Shown here: one piece after another, positions 35,187 through 44,741 of the stretch
Layout: each line of letters opens with the position of its first letter
How positions within the stretch are numbered: position 1 is the stretch's first letter
DNA from: Nocardia terrae
GTDB taxonomy: Bacteria; Actinomycetota; Actinomycetes; Mycobacteriales; Mycobacteriaceae
Direction: 5' to 3'
DNA length: 64,000 nucleotides
NCBI RefSeq assembly: GCF_009760405.1
Contig: NZ_WRPP01000002.1
Location: 558,001-622,000, forward strand
Notes under the pieces: generated by a model
Seen by the model: the letters and a program-made list of their open reading frames with translations, nothing else
Databases searched by the model: none
Told to the model about the DNA's origin: nothing
Made by a program: the position numbers and the translations under genes

Positions 35187-35948
35187 ATGACGAGAACCGG
35201 ATGGCCGGCGGCCTGCGCTCTGGCACTGGGTGGAATCGGCTACTCGTCCTGGGTGCTCGAGGGGGTTCTGAATACCGGTGTGGACCCGGTGAATTCGTTC
35301 CTGAGCGAGCTCTACGCCGAGGGTAAGCCGCATCGCGACCTCTTCGCGACGACGGAGCAGATCACCGGCCTGCTGGTGGTCGTCGCCGCGGTCTGCGGAC
35401 TCGCGGGCAGGCCGCGGCGTTCGCGCACCACGATCGGCTGGGTGGCGCTGCTGTGTTTCGGCGCCGCCACCATCGCCGATGCGCTGGTTCCGCTGGGCGG
35501 CTGTCGCGGTGCGCGATCGTGCACGGCGAGCAGGGGACTGTTTCCGCAGTTGTATCAGCCCCACGCCCTGACGAGCACGCTCGCGGTGACCTCGATCGCG
35601 CTCGCCGTCCTCGTCTTCACCGCGTCGGCGTGGCGGAATCGACGCTGGCCCTTGGTGCGGACAGCGGGCCTGGTCGTCCTGTCCGCGGGCGTCGCGGCGA
35701 CGCTGTGGATGCTGGTGGGCGACAACCTGCCCGGGCATCACGCCCTCGGCATCGCCCAGCGCGCCCAGGTGGGTTCGATCTCCCTGTGGCTGCTCCTCTT
35801 CGCCGCCGCGCTGGCCCGGGAGAACCGAACCGTCACCAGGACTCGGCGTCGTCGAAGCCGTCGAACCCCGACGGCTCGTGTGCCTCGGCCGCCGCGTGCG
35901 AACCTGCGGAGGCGGAGTGGGATTCGTCCCCGCCGAAGGCAGAGCTGA
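35187..35948 (+). CDS. DUF998-family membrane protein
   Basis: A 253-residue protein with about six membrane segments and the DUF998 pattern: NSFLSELYAEGKPHRDLFATTEQITGLL early, DALVPLGGCRGA in the middle, and HALTSTLAVTSIALAVLVF and HHALGIAQRAQVGSISLWLLLFAA later. Function of the family is unknown. Its last 39 codons (Arg-rich tail) overlap the 3' end of the DUF2076 gene on the other strand by 116 bp, so the tail may be shorter in reality if this end has been disturbed. Confidence 0.75.
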   Translation: MTRTGWPAACALALGGIGYSSWVLEGVLNTGVDPVNSFLSELYAEGKPHRDLFATTEQITGLLVVVAAVCGLAGRPRRSRTTIGWVALLCFGAATIADALVPLGGCRGARSCTASRGLFPQLYQPHALTSTLAVTSIALAVLVFTASAWRNRRWPLVRTAGLVVLSAGVAATLWMLVGDNLPGHHALGIAQRAQVGSISLWLLLFAAALARENRTVTRTRRRRSRRTPTARVPRPPRANLRRRSGIRPRRRQS

Positions 35949-36377
35949 GTCCCTGGAACAGCAGTGCGCCGCCCGCGACACCGACCGCGGCGGAGGCCGC
36001 GGTGGCGAGGAACCCGCCCCCGCCGAGCCCGCGGCCACCGGATTGGGGCGTGGCGGCCCCGAATCCGGCGGGTGCTCCGGGCTGAGCCGGAGCGGGTTGT
36101 GCGGGCTTTCCGAACAGGTTGGCCAGGAAGCCGCCCGAGGGACGTTCGCCCGGTCCTGCTGGGCGAGCCGACCGTTCATCTCGCTGATCTGAGCCTGGGC
36201 TTGTTGCAGCGCCTGCTCCTGGAGGATCACGGCCTGCGTCAGCACATAGAGGGCGTCGGGCTGTGATCCGATGGGTCGCTGGATGGCCTCGGCGGCCTGC
36301 GGGTCCTTGGCCACCGGCGGTGCGGTACGAATCCGCTCGGCGAGAGCGCCGATGAGGCGCTGTTCGGTGTGGTCCAT
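35833..36377 (-). pseudogene. DUF2076 protein gene with a one-base frameshift
   Basis: The ATG at 36377 (GGAG six bases upstream) opens a typical DUF2076 N-terminus: LIGALAERIRTA, EAIQRPIGSQPDALYVLTQAVILQEQALQQAQAQI and NGRLAQQDRANVP. At about 36139-36141 the frame is lost; reading on in the neighbouring frame restores the expected remainder SGGFLANLFGKPAQPAPAQPG, the glycine-rich GGRGLGGGGFLATAASAAVG, GALLFQGLSSAFGGDE and an acidic end DGFDDAESW with a stop at 35833. One C missing from a short C-run (GGG on the top strand) explains it. It may be a real mutation, a strain polymorphism or a sequencing error. Confidence 0.82.
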
Positions 36378-36493
36378 ACGGTCTCCGATCCGTGAGAAGC
36401 GATGCTGGAGACCAACGTATGAAGACCCGGTCGCGGCGACCATCCGCCGGCAGTCCGGAACCGGTCCGCCGAGTGGCTGTTTCGAGCTGGGTG

Positions 36494-37873
36494 TCAGATC
36501 GCCGGGGCGCTACGGGCGCGGCGGATGTGGTCGCGGTACCAGTGGTAGCTGGCGCGCGGGGTGCGGCGTTGCGTGACGTAGTCCACGTGGACCAGACCGA
36601 ATCGCGGGCCGTAACCGTGGGCCCATTCGAAGTTGTCCAGCAAGGACCAGCAGAAGTATCCGCGCAGGTCGACCCCGGCGCGGACGGCGGCCTCGATGTG
36701 GCTGTGCAGGAACGTGATTCGGTCCTGGTCGTCGAACTCCCCGGCCGGACCGAGGGTGTCGGGATACACGCATCCGTTCTCTGTCACGTACACCGGCGGC
36801 AGGTTCGGGTACTCGTGCCGGAGCGTCAGAAGGGCTCCGGTCAGCCCGTGGGGCTCGACCGGCCAGCCCATGCCGGTGCGCGGAATATCGTGCGGTGGTG
36901 TGGTTTCCACCCCGATGTCGGCGATCGTCCGCCGCCGGGGATCGTGCTCGGCGTGTGGGGCGGCGGCGACGTGCAGGCGGTAGTAGTAATTGACGCCCAG
37001 GAAATGCAGTGGCTGCGCGATCACCGACAGGTCGCCGTCGTGGCGGAAGGAGAAGTCCGAGACGCCGTGGAAGATTCGCTCCAGCTCCGCCGGATAGCGC
37101 TGCGCGAACAGCGGATCGGTGAATTGGGTGCGCAGCACGGTGTCCTGGCGGCGGGCGGCGGCTCGATCGGCGTCGGCCGGGGTAGCCGGGACCACCGGCG
37201 ATTGGTTCAGGACGATGCCGAATCGGTGTGTCGGACGGGCGGATTCGCGCATCGTCCGCACCGCCAGCCCGTGTCCGAGCAGCAGGTGGTGTGCGGCCGC
37301 CAGCGCGCCGTGGCCCTCCCGCGCGCCGGGCGCGTGCCGCCCCTGCCCGTATCCGGCGATCGCGCACGGGTACGGCTCGTTCAACGTGGTCCAGAAGTCC
37401 ACCGCGGCACCGAGTTCGGCGTGTACCAGGGCGGCGTACTCGGCGAAGCGGTGTGCGGTGTCGCGCACCCGCCAGCCGCCGCGGTCCTCGAGCGGCTGGG
37501 GCAGATCCCAGTGATAGAGGGTCAGGAACGGTTCGATTCCGTGGGCGCGGAGCCGGTCGATCAGCCGCCGGTAGAAGTCGAGCCCACGCTGGTTCGCCCG
37601 GCCGCGGCCCTCGGGCTGGATGCGCGGCCAGGCCACCGAGAACCGGTAGGCGTCCACGCCGAGCCCGGCCAGCAGATCGACGTCTTCCGCCCAGCGGTGA
37701 TAGTGGTCGGCCGCCGGTTCACCGGTGTCGCCTCCGGCGATGGTGCCGGGTCTCGATGCGAAGGTGTCCCAGATCGACGGTCCGCGACCGTCGGCACGGG
37801 TGGCGCCTTCGATCTGGAATGCGGAAGTGGCTACGCCCCAACGGAAATCAGGTCGGATGGCGTCGCTGAGCAT
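36494..37873 (-). CDS. GH1 beta-glucosidase
   Basis: A 459-residue glycoside hydrolase family 1 enzyme. Family marks: FRWGVATSAFQIEGA near the N-terminus, the acid/base Glu in WTTLNEPYPCAIAGYG, and the nucleophile Glu in YVTENG. FCWSLLDNFEWAHGYGPRFGLVHVDY closes the substrate pocket. No signal peptide, so it acts on imported sugar. Last gene of the leftward sugar operon, 28 bp after the LacI regulator. With the alpha-xylosidase upstream it could cut the beta-1,4-glucan backbone left after xylose removal. Confidence 0.92.
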   Translation of the reverse strand: MLSDAIRPDFRWGVATSAFQIEGATRADGRGPSIWDTFASRPGTIAGGDTGEPAADHYHRWAEDVDLLAGLGVDAYRFSVAWPRIQPEGRGRANQRGLDFYRRLIDRLRAHGIEPFLTLYHWDLPQPLEDRGGWRVRDTAHRFAEYAALVHAELGAAVDFWTTLNEPYPCAIAGYGQGRHAPGAREGHGALAAAHHLLLGHGLAVRTMRESARPTHRFGIVLNQSPVVPATPADADRAAARRQDTVLRTQFTDPLFAQRYPAELERIFHGVSDFSFRHDGDLSVIAQPLHFLGVNYYYRLHVAAAPHAEHDPRRRTIADIGVETTPPHDIPRTGMGWPVEPHGLTGALLTLRHEYPNLPPVYVTENGCVYPDTLGPAGEFDDQDRITFLHSHIEAAVRAGVDLRGYFCWSLLDNFEWAHGYGPRFGLVHVDYVTQRRTPRASYHWYRDHIRRARSAPAI

Positions 37874-37901
37874 GATTCTCCTGTGCGGGTGGGAAGGCCG
37901 C

Positions 37902-38909
37902 TCACCCCGGTGCGCGCGCGGTGCTCGCGCGGACGGTCAGCACGGGTGGGAGCAGCGTGCGCTCCGGCACCGATCGGCCGGCGAGCAGCTCGATCAGCAG
38001 GTCCACGGCGCGCTCGCCGACCTCGGCGGCGGGGATGGCCACATTGGTGACCGGGACGATGGGGTGTTCGGCGACGTCGTGCGGGCAGAGGGCGACCACC
38101 GACAGGTCTTCGGGGATGCGGCGGCCGCGGGCCGCGAACGCCGCCATCAACGGCTCCAGGATCGGCTCGTTGTGCACCACCAGACCGGTGGGGGCGCCAT
38201 CCTCGGCCAGGAGCCGATCGACGAGCCGCTGGGCGGCCTCGACGGTCGGGGCGCACGGTATGACCTGCGCCGTCATGCCGTGCTCGCGGGCCGCGGCCTG
38301 GAAACCGTCGGAAACCCTTTGCGCGAAGGCGGTTTCGCGGGCGTAGACCTCCGGCGGCGAGCCGACCATGGCGATGCGCCGGTGCCCGAGTCCGGCCAGA
38401 TGGTCGGCACAGACCGCCCCGGCGGCGCGGAAGTCCAGGTCGATGCAGGTCAGTCCGGCCGGGTCGGCGGGCACACCGATGAGCACGCTGGGCAGGTCGA
38501 TCGAGCGCAGGATCGGCAGGCGCGCATCGTGCAGTTGCACGTCCATGACGATGAGACCGTCGACGATCGCCCCGTCGACCACGCGGCGCAACCCCTGCTC
38601 GCCCTCCTCCTGGGTGAGCAGCAGCAGGTCGTAGTCGTGGCGGCGCGCCGCGGTCGCGGCGGCGACGGCGAACTGCATGACCACGGGCACACCGACATTG
38701 GCGTGCAACGGGATCATCAGCGCCAGGATGTTGGTCCGGTTGCTGGCCAGCGCCCGCGCTCCGGCGTGCGGACGGTAACCCAGTTCCCGGATCGCCTGCT
38801 CCACGCGTTCGCGGGTGCTCGGGGAGATCACACGCTTGCCGCTCAGGACATAGGACACCGTGCTGGGCGCGACCCCGGCTCGACGGGCCACGTCGGCGAT
38901 TTTGACCAC
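37902..38909 (-). CDS. LacI-family transcriptional regulator
   Basis: A 335-residue LacI/GalR repressor: KIADVARRAGVAPSTVSYVLSGKRVISPSTRERV (helix-turn-helix and hinge, residues 3-50) and a periplasmic-binding-protein-like sugar domain. The start is GTG 38909. It lies inside the sugar operon, between the alpha-xylosidase and beta-glucosidase genes, and the perfect palindrome TCGAAGCGCTTCGA at 44390 before the operon is its likely site. Confidence 0.92.
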   Translation of the reverse strand: MVKIADVARRAGVAPSTVSYVLSGKRVISPSTRERVEQAIRELGYRPHAGARALASNRTNILALMIPLHANVGVPVVMQFAVAAATAARRHDYDLLLLTQEEGEQGLRRVVDGAIVDGLIVMDVQLHDARLPILRSIDLPSVLIGVPADPAGLTCIDLDFRAAGAVCADHLAGLGHRRIAMVGSPPEVYARETAFAQRVSDGFQAAAREHGMTAQVIPCAPTVEAAQRLVDRLLAEDGAPTGLVVHNEPILEPLMAAFAARGRRIPEDLSVVALCPHDVAEHPIVPVTNVAIPAAEVGERAVDLLIELLAGRSVPERTLLPPVLTVRASTARAPG

Positions 38910-38963
38910 ACGGCTCCCCGTTCTCGGCGCTGACGTCGCAGTTTATCTCGCGCGCGGCCGCGC

Positions 38964-41255
38964 TCACCGCAACCCCCGCACGATCACCGTGGGACCCGTC
39001 GCGGAGAGCAGCAGTCCCAGCGGATCGCGTTGTACTGTGCCACCGGATATCTCGTCCGCGCCGCCGCAACCGACCAGGAGCACTCGCCACTCACCGCGTG
39101 GTCCGTTCACCCGTACCTCGTCGCCCACGCGAACGGTGCGGAATTCCACCGCGTCCGACCCCGCCGGGATAGAGGTGACGACCTCGGCGTCGTCGCGGAG
39201 CCGGTAGCAGCGCAGTGTCACGCCCTCGGCGTGGTCGTAGTCGGGCCGATCGGTCACCGCGCCCACGGGTACGACCGCGCCGGGCCGCACCAGCAACGGC
39301 AGGCTGTGCACGTCGTGGGACTCGTGGATCCATCGGCCGCCGACCACCGGTTCACCGGTCAGGTATCGGGTCCAGATGCCTTGCGGCAGATAGTAGGAGA
39401 CCGTGCCGTCGGCGCTGAACACGGGCGCGACCAGTAGGTCCGGGCCGAGCATGTACTGGCGGTCGAGGTGGGCGCAGGCCGGATCGTGCGGGAATTCCAG
39501 CATCATGGCCCGCATCATCGGCCACCCGAGCGTGTGCGCCTGTTCGGCGACCGCGGCCAGGTAGGGCATCAGGGCCAGTTTGAGTCCGGTGAACGAGCGC
39601 AGCACCTCCACCGATTCCTCGTCGAAAGCCCAGGGCACGCGGACGGATTCGCTGCCGTGCAGGCGGCTGTGGCTCGACAGCAGGCCGAAGGCGATCCAGC
39701 GTTTGAACAGTTCCGGATCCGGGGTGCCCTCGAAGCCGCCGATATCGTGGCTCCAGTACCCGAAACCCGACAGGCCCAGGGAGAGTCCGCCGCGCAGGCT
39801 CTCGGCCATGGCGGGAAAGCTCGATTCGCAGTCGCCGCCCCAGTGCACGGGGAACTGCTGGCCACCGGCGGTGGCGCTGCGCGCGAACACCACCGCCTGC
39901 CCCTCGCCGCGGCGTTTGCGCAACAGCTCGAAGACCGTCCGGTTGTAGAGCTGGGCGTAGTAGTTGTGCATTCGATGCGGGTCGGAGCCGTCGTGGTAGA
40001 CGACATCGGTGGGAATCCGCTCACCGAAATCGGTCTTGAAGCAGTCCACGCCCATGTCCAGCAGCGCCGACAGCTTGTCCGTATACCATTGTCGCGCAGC
40101 CGGATTGGTGAAGTCGACCACTGCGAGCCCCGGCTGCCACAGATCCCACTGCCACACCGATCCGTCGGCGCGCCGCAGCAGATATCCGTGCGCGCGGCCC
40201 TCCTCGAACAGCGGGGATCGCTGCCCGACGTAGGGGTTGATCCACAGGCAGATCCGCAGCCCCCGTGCCGCGAGGCGGCGCAGCATGGCGGTCGGATCCG
40301 GGAAAACCCGGCTGTCCCAGGTGAAGTCGCACCAGTTGTATTCGCGCATCCAGAAGCAGTCGAAGTGGAACACGCTCAGCGGCAGTTCGTGCTCGGTCAT
40401 CCCGTCGAGGAAGGCGGTGACGGTCTCCTCGTCGTAGGGGGTGGTGAACGAGGTCGACAGCCACAGTCCGAAGGACCAGGCGGGCAGCCGCGCCGGTCGT
40501 CCGGTGAGGGCGGTGTACTTGCTCAGGATCTGCTTGGGCGTGGGCCCGTAGACGATCAGATACTCCAATTCCTCTCCGGGGACGCTGAATTGGAGGCGCG
40601 AGACCGCCTCCGAGGCGACCTCGAACGAGACGTGCCCGGGATGGTTGACGAAGACGCCGTATCCGGCGTCGGTCAGCGCGAACGGAACGTTCTTGTACGC
40701 CTGCTCACTGGCGGTGCCGCCGTCGGCGTTCCAGATGTCGACGCTCTGGCCGTTCTTCACCAGCGGCCCGAATCGCTCACCCAGCCCGTACACCTGGGTC
40801 CCCACGCCCAGGTCGAGTTGTTCGCGCAAGTGCCGTCCCTCGGGAGTATCGAGCATCGCCATGGCCTTGGTGCCGCTGGCGGTCAGGACCCGGCCCTCGG
40901 CCTCGAAGACCATTCGCCAGTCGTCGCGGTCGAAGCGCACGGTCAGCGCACCGGAGGTCAGCGCGGGCGCGTCGGCGTCGATCCGCGCCTCGCCCGCGGC
41001 GTCCAGTTCGAACCGCGGGCCGCGATCGGTGCCACCGCGGAAATGCGTGATGCGCACACTGATCACATCGTCGAGCGGTGCGGAACAGGTGAGCGTCAGC
41101 AGCGGACCCTTCAGCAGATCGCCGCGTTTGCGAATCGGCGTCACCGGCGCGTAGACGGTCAATTCGCCGTCCGCGCAGTCGATGTCGTACACCTCGGCGG
41201 GATAGTCGGCGTGCACGCCCGGCCGCATCAGCCAGTAGCCGTCGGTGAATTTCAT
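38964..41255 (-). CDS. yicI: GH31 alpha-xylosidase (YicI-like)
   Basis: A 763-residue family 31 enzyme, close in length to E. coli YicI (772). Visible are VYGLGERFGPLVKNGQSVDIWNADGG, the barrel segments FHFDCFWMREYNWCDFTWD and DCFKTDFGERIPTDVVYHDGS with the nucleophile Asp in KTDFGERI, and the acid/base Asp in HWGGDCESSFPAMAESLRGG. YicI-type enzymes release alpha-xylose from isoprimeverose and other alpha-xylosides. Start 41255 abuts the permease stop. Cytoplasmic, as no signal peptide is present. Confidence 0.92.
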   Translation of the reverse strand: MKFTDGYWLMRPGVHADYPAEVYDIDCADGELTVYAPVTPIRKRGDLLKGPLLTLTCSAPLDDVISVRITHFRGGTDRGPRFELDAAGEARIDADAPALTSGALTVRFDRDDWRMVFEAEGRVLTASGTKAMAMLDTPEGRHLREQLDLGVGTQVYGLGERFGPLVKNGQSVDIWNADGGTASEQAYKNVPFALTDAGYGVFVNHPGHVSFEVASEAVSRLQFSVPGEELEYLIVYGPTPKQILSKYTALTGRPARLPAWSFGLWLSTSFTTPYDEETVTAFLDGMTEHELPLSVFHFDCFWMREYNWCDFTWDSRVFPDPTAMLRRLAARGLRICLWINPYVGQRSPLFEEGRAHGYLLRRADGSVWQWDLWQPGLAVVDFTNPAARQWYTDKLSALLDMGVDCFKTDFGERIPTDVVYHDGSDPHRMHNYYAQLYNRTVFELLRKRRGEGQAVVFARSATAGGQQFPVHWGGDCESSFPAMAESLRGGLSLGLSGFGYWSHDIGGFEGTPDPELFKRWIAFGLLSSHSRLHGSESVRVPWAFDEESVEVLRSFTGLKLALMPYLAAVAEQAHTLGWPMMRAMMLEFPHDPACAHLDRQYMLGPDLLVAPVFSADGTVSYYLPQGIWTRYLTGEPVVGGRWIHESHDVHSLPLLVRPGAVVPVGAVTDRPDYDHAEGVTLRCYRLRDDAEVVTSIPAGSDAVEFRTVRVGDEVRVNGPRGEWRVLLVGCGGADEISGGTVQRDPLGLLLSATGPTVIVRGLR

Positions 41256-42137
41256 CTACTTCAGTGCTCCTACGGTGAGGCCCCGGGACAGGGTGCGCTG
41301 GAAGATCAGGAAGAACGCGACGGCGGGCAGCAGGCCCAGCAGCGCCGAGGCACTGGTCATGGTGGCGTCCATGGTCTTCTCGCCCTGCACCACCGCCAGC
41401 GCCACCGGTACCGTCTGATTGGCGCTCGACACCAGCATGACCATGGGGATGAACAGTTCGTTCCAGGTCCAGATGAAGAAGAACACGAACAACACCAGCA
41501 GTGTCGGGCGGCTGATCGGCACCACCACCCGCCACAGCGTCGCCCAGCGCCCCGCGCCGTCGATCTCGGCGGCCTCCACCAGCTCTCGGGGGAAGCTGGA
41601 CAGCACCGAGGTGAAAAGGTATGTGCCGAAGGCGCTTTGGATGACGCCGAAGGCGATGATCACCGCCCACGGACTGTCGTAGAGGTTCAGTGCCTTGGCC
41701 GCGTAGTACAGCGGATAGATCAGGCCCTCCTGCGGCACGGTGTTGGCGATCAGGAATGCCGCGACGATCCAGGCGCGGCCCCGCACGCGCCCGATCCCCA
41801 GCGCGTACGCGTTCAGGATCGAGAGCACCACCGCGGCCACCGCGACGGTCGCGCTGATCAGCAGACTGTTCAGCAGGACATGCCCGAAATCCACGCGGTC
41901 CCAGAAGGTGCTGAGACCGCCGGTGTACAGGCTGTGCGGCAGTCCGAGCGGGCCGTCGGTGGCGTATTCCTCCGGCGTCTTGAACGCGTTGATCACCACG
42001 ATGCCGAACGGCAGCAGCATCATCACCGCGAGCGCCGCGAGCACCGCCAGCAGCAGCCAGCGCGAGAGGTCGCGACGCCGACGCGGGGCCGATGCCGTCG
42101 CGGCGGTGTTCCGCGGCTTCGTATCGACCACGGTCAT
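41256..42137 (-). CDS. Carbohydrate ABC transporter permease (MalG type)
   Basis: A 293-residue permease with six membrane helices and the EAA loop EAAEIDGAGRWATLWRVVVPISRP that docks the ATPase. N-terminal tail is basic. Its start overlaps the stop of the partner permease (ATGA at 42137-42134). No ATP-binding subunit is in the operon; as in many actinobacteria a shared MsiK-like ATPase elsewhere is expected. Confidence 0.92.
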   Translation of the reverse strand: MTVVDTKPRNTAATASAPRRRRDLSRWLLLAVLAALAVMMLLPFGIVVINAFKTPEEYATDGPLGLPHSLYTGGLSTFWDRVDFGHVLLNSLLISATVAVAAVVLSILNAYALGIGRVRGRAWIVAAFLIANTVPQEGLIYPLYYAAKALNLYDSPWAVIIAFGVIQSAFGTYLFTSVLSSFPRELVEAAEIDGAGRWATLWRVVVPISRPTLLVLFVFFFIWTWNELFIPMVMLVSSANQTVPVALAVVQGEKTMDATMTSASALLGLLPAVAFFLIFQRTLSRGLTVGALK

Positions 42138-43030
42138 GCCTGCTCACCTCGCTGCTGCACCCGCATGAAGCCGACCGTCAGCGCCAGGATCAGCAGCACC
42201 AGCACGGTCGAGATCGCCGAGCCGTACCCGACATCGAGCTTCTCGAAGTACTCCACGTAGGAGTAGTAGGACGGCACATTGGTCGCCCCGCCCGGACCGC
42301 CGCGGGTCAGCACATAGATCGGCGCGAACACCTTCAGCGAGGCGATGCTGCAGGTCAGCAGGACCACGGCGATCTCGGGTCGCAGCTGCGGCACGGTGAT
42401 GTGCCAGAGCTTGCGCAGCCAGCTCGCACCGTCGAGGTCCGCCGCCTCGTAGAGCGCCGGGTCCACCCGCTGCAGGCCCGACATGAATATCACCAGCGGA
42501 TAGCCCAATTGGAACCACACCAGTACCCCCATCACCGACCACAGTGCCCAGTTCGGGTCGCCGAGCCAGTCTCGGCCCAGCCCGCCCAGTCCGATCGCGG
42601 TCAGCGCGGAGTCCAATGCGCCGCCGGTGGTCCCCGACATCAGGATCCAGCTCCAGACGATGCCGACGACGGCCATGGGCAGGACCTGCGGCAGGTAGAT
42701 GCACGCGCGCAGGATGCTCGCGGTGCGCGGCCCGAAGCGGCGGCTGATGACCTCGCCGATTCCGAACGCCAGCACCAGACCGAGGGCGGTCGGGACGAGC
42801 GCCATCGCGACCAGCAGGCCGACATTGTGTTCGAAGGCAGACCAGAAATCGGTGTCGCCCAGCAGTTTCGAGTAGTTGTCCAGCCCGGTCCAACGCACCG
42901 GCGAGACACCGTCCCAATCGGTGAACGAGATCGCGATGTTCGCCACGAAGGGCACACCGATCACCACCGCCGACAGCAGCGCGCCCGGTAGCAGGAACGG
43001 GAGATACGCCCGCGTTCGGACTTGTGTCAT
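42134..43030 (-). CDS. Carbohydrate ABC transporter permease (MalF type)
   Basis: A 298-residue permease with six helices: YLPFLLPGALLSAVVIGVPF (helix 1), NIAISFTDWDGVSPVRWTGLDNY, IYLPQVLPMAVVGIVWSWIL and the EAA loop YEAADLDGASWLRKLWHITVPQLRP. ATG 43030 (MTQVRTRAYLPFLL) is used; a TTG nine bases earlier is less likely. 48 bp downstream of the solute-binding gene. Confidence 0.92.
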   Translation of the reverse strand: MTQVRTRAYLPFLLPGALLSAVVIGVPFVANIAISFTDWDGVSPVRWTGLDNYSKLLGDTDFWSAFEHNVGLLVAMALVPTALGLVLAFGIGEVISRRFGPRTASILRACIYLPQVLPMAVVGIVWSWILMSGTTGGALDSALTAIGLGGLGRDWLGDPNWALWSVMGVLVWFQLGYPLVIFMSGLQRVDPALYEAADLDGASWLRKLWHITVPQLRPEIAVVLLTCSIASLKVFAPIYVLTRGGPGGATNVPSYYSYVEYFEKLDVGYGSAISTVLVLLILALTVGFMRVQQRGEQA

Positions 43031-43078
43031 GGGGTACAACGCCTTTCGGGAAGACGGCCCGATCGGGGCCGCGCGTGA

Positions 43079-44353
43079 TCAGCGCTTCGGGATGCCGGAG
43101 TCGTAGGCCTTCTGCAGATCCGACTGCACCTGGTCAGCCGACGCGCTGCCGCTGAGCAGCTTCTGCACCTGCGTGGAGAGCACGTCGTAGAAACCCGCGG
43201 CGGGCCAGTCCGGGTAGTAGGCGAGGCCGTCCGCGGCGCTCAGACCGGTGAACGTGCTGATCAGCTGCTGTGACTTCGGATCGGTGATCGCGGCCGGATC
43301 GGCCGCGATCGGCACGCCGCCGTTGTTGCCCAGCAGGTTCTGGACCTGCTTGCGCATGGTGAAATCGATGAATTCGGTGGCCAGTTCGCTGTGCTTGGAC
43401 TTCTTCGGCACCACCCACAGGTTTCCGCCCGAGCCGGGAATCAGCTTGCTGCCCGGGAACAGGAACGTCCCCCAGTCGAAGGTGATCTCCTTCTGGAACC
43501 GCCCGAACCACCAGCTGCCGGACAGGATCATCGGGAACTTCTTCTGTTCGAACGCGTTTCCGGCGTCCTCGGCCTTCAGCCCCGCGGAATCCTTGGCGAT
43601 GTAGCCCTTCTTCACCCAGTCCGTGAAGGTGTTGACGGCGTAACTCCAGATCGGGTCGTGGAAATCGACCTTGCCGGTGTAGCGCTGGTAGGCGTCCACC
43701 CAGGCGCGGTCGGCCTTGGTCAGGGCCAGCTGGTAGAGGTACTCGTGCCCGACGTACTCCGACCCGGCGTTCGCGAACGGTGTGATGCCCTTGGCCACGA
43801 ACGCGTCCATCGCCCGGACCAATTCGTCGAAGGTGGTCGGCACGGGGATGTTGTTCTGCGCGAACAGGTCTTTGTTGTAGTAGACCATGGCGAATTCGCC
43901 GTAGTCCGAGATGCCGTACCAGTTGCCCGAACCCATGACACCGGCCGTGTCGTAGCGTCCGGTCACGGCCAGTGGCCCGGTCAGCGACTTGTCCCACCCG
44001 TACTTCTGCACGGCGGGGGTCAGGTCCGTGAGCAACCCCTTGTGCGCCAGCAGCCCGGCGCTGGCATTGCTCTTGTTGTACTCCATCACATCCGGGGCGT
44101 CGGCGGAGTTGAGGATCATCGGCGCGGTCTTCTGGACCTGTTCGAAACTCTTGGACTCGAAGCGGACCGTGATCTCCGGATGCGCGGCCTGGAAGTCCTT
44201 GATCGCCTGGTCCCACGCCAAACCCATTGCGCTGTTGGCCGCTTCGTAGTGCCAGATCCGCAGCACCTTGTCGTTGGACGATGATCCGCTGCACGCGGTG
44301 AGGGCCAGCACGCCGGCGAGGAGTACGGCCAGCGCGGCCAGGGCCTTGTTCAT
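43079..44353 (-). CDS. Sugar ABC transporter solute-binding lipoprotein
   Basis: A 424-residue extracellular binding protein. The signal peptide ends in the lipobox LTAC (Cys21), so it is lipid-anchored. Family 1 features include IRF-type strand RIWHYEAANSAMGLAWDQAIKDFQAAHPEITVRFE, DVMEYNKSNASAGLL and FPMILSGSWWFGRFQKE. First gene of the operon (44353 to 36494), with the operator at 44390 just upstream. With alpha-xylosidase and beta-glucosidase downstream, the ligand is probably a xyloglucan-derived or isoprimeverose-like oligosaccharide; this is inference. Confidence 0.9.
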   Translation of the reverse strand: MNKALAALAVLLAGVLALTACSGSSSNDKVLRIWHYEAANSAMGLAWDQAIKDFQAAHPEITVRFESKSFEQVQKTAPMILNSADAPDVMEYNKSNASAGLLAHKGLLTDLTPAVQKYGWDKSLTGPLAVTGRYDTAGVMGSGNWYGISDYGEFAMVYYNKDLFAQNNIPVPTTFDELVRAMDAFVAKGITPFANAGSEYVGHEYLYQLALTKADRAWVDAYQRYTGKVDFHDPIWSYAVNTFTDWVKKGYIAKDSAGLKAEDAGNAFEQKKFPMILSGSWWFGRFQKEITFDWGTFLFPGSKLIPGSGGNLWVVPKKSKHSELATEFIDFTMRKQVQNLLGNNGGVPIAADPAAITDPKSQQLISTFTGLSAADGLAYYPDWPAAGFYDVLSTQVQKLLSGSASADQVQSDLQKAYDSGIPKR

Positions 44354-44741
44354 GAGTGAACCCTTCGCAGAGTTGCGAGAATGTGTCTATCGAAGCGCTT
44401 CGACACAAGCTAGCATCGGAGTGACTCGGACCACAATGACGAAACTTCCACCGGCTCAACGGCGGTCGAGTCCGGCTGATCGGCGGGGTGGAAACCGCGA
44501 CCTGCCGGACGGCCGCTCCTCGATCCCGTTCGCCACCCTGGCCGGGTTCTCGCTGATGCTGATCGCCGGACGCCGACGGCCCGAGACCGGTCGGGCGGCT
44601 CGGCAGGCCAAGGCGCGGATCGTAACCTCCGCCGCTCGATGTTGAGTAACTCGCAGCGTCAGTTGACGGATGCCGCAGGCGTTCTCGCCGATCGAGACTC
44701 GATTCAGGCGATCGCGCCGTGCTGAGCATCAGGAGGAGTTC
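44354..44741. other. Divergent promoter region between sugar operon and secreted cupin
   Basis: Apart from the LacI operator at 44390 no gene is supported. A rightward 125-codon frame from 44268 crosses it but starts inside the antisense of the binding-protein gene and has no domain. Confidence 0.5.
44390..44403. promoter_or_regulatory. LacI-type operator
   Basis: TCGAAGCGCTTCGA is a perfect 14-bp palindrome with the central CG expected for LacI-family sites. It sits 37 bp upstream of the binding-protein start codon. The regulator at 37902-38909 is the obvious ligand-responsive repressor. Partly symmetric flanks (TGTGTC before, CACA after) extend it. Confidence 0.8.

Noticed and set aside
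39468..42260. 930-codon rightward frame opposite alpha-xylosidase and permease
   Set aside because: Very His/Gln/Arg-rich antisense frame; the opposite strand carries intact GH31 and permease motifs.
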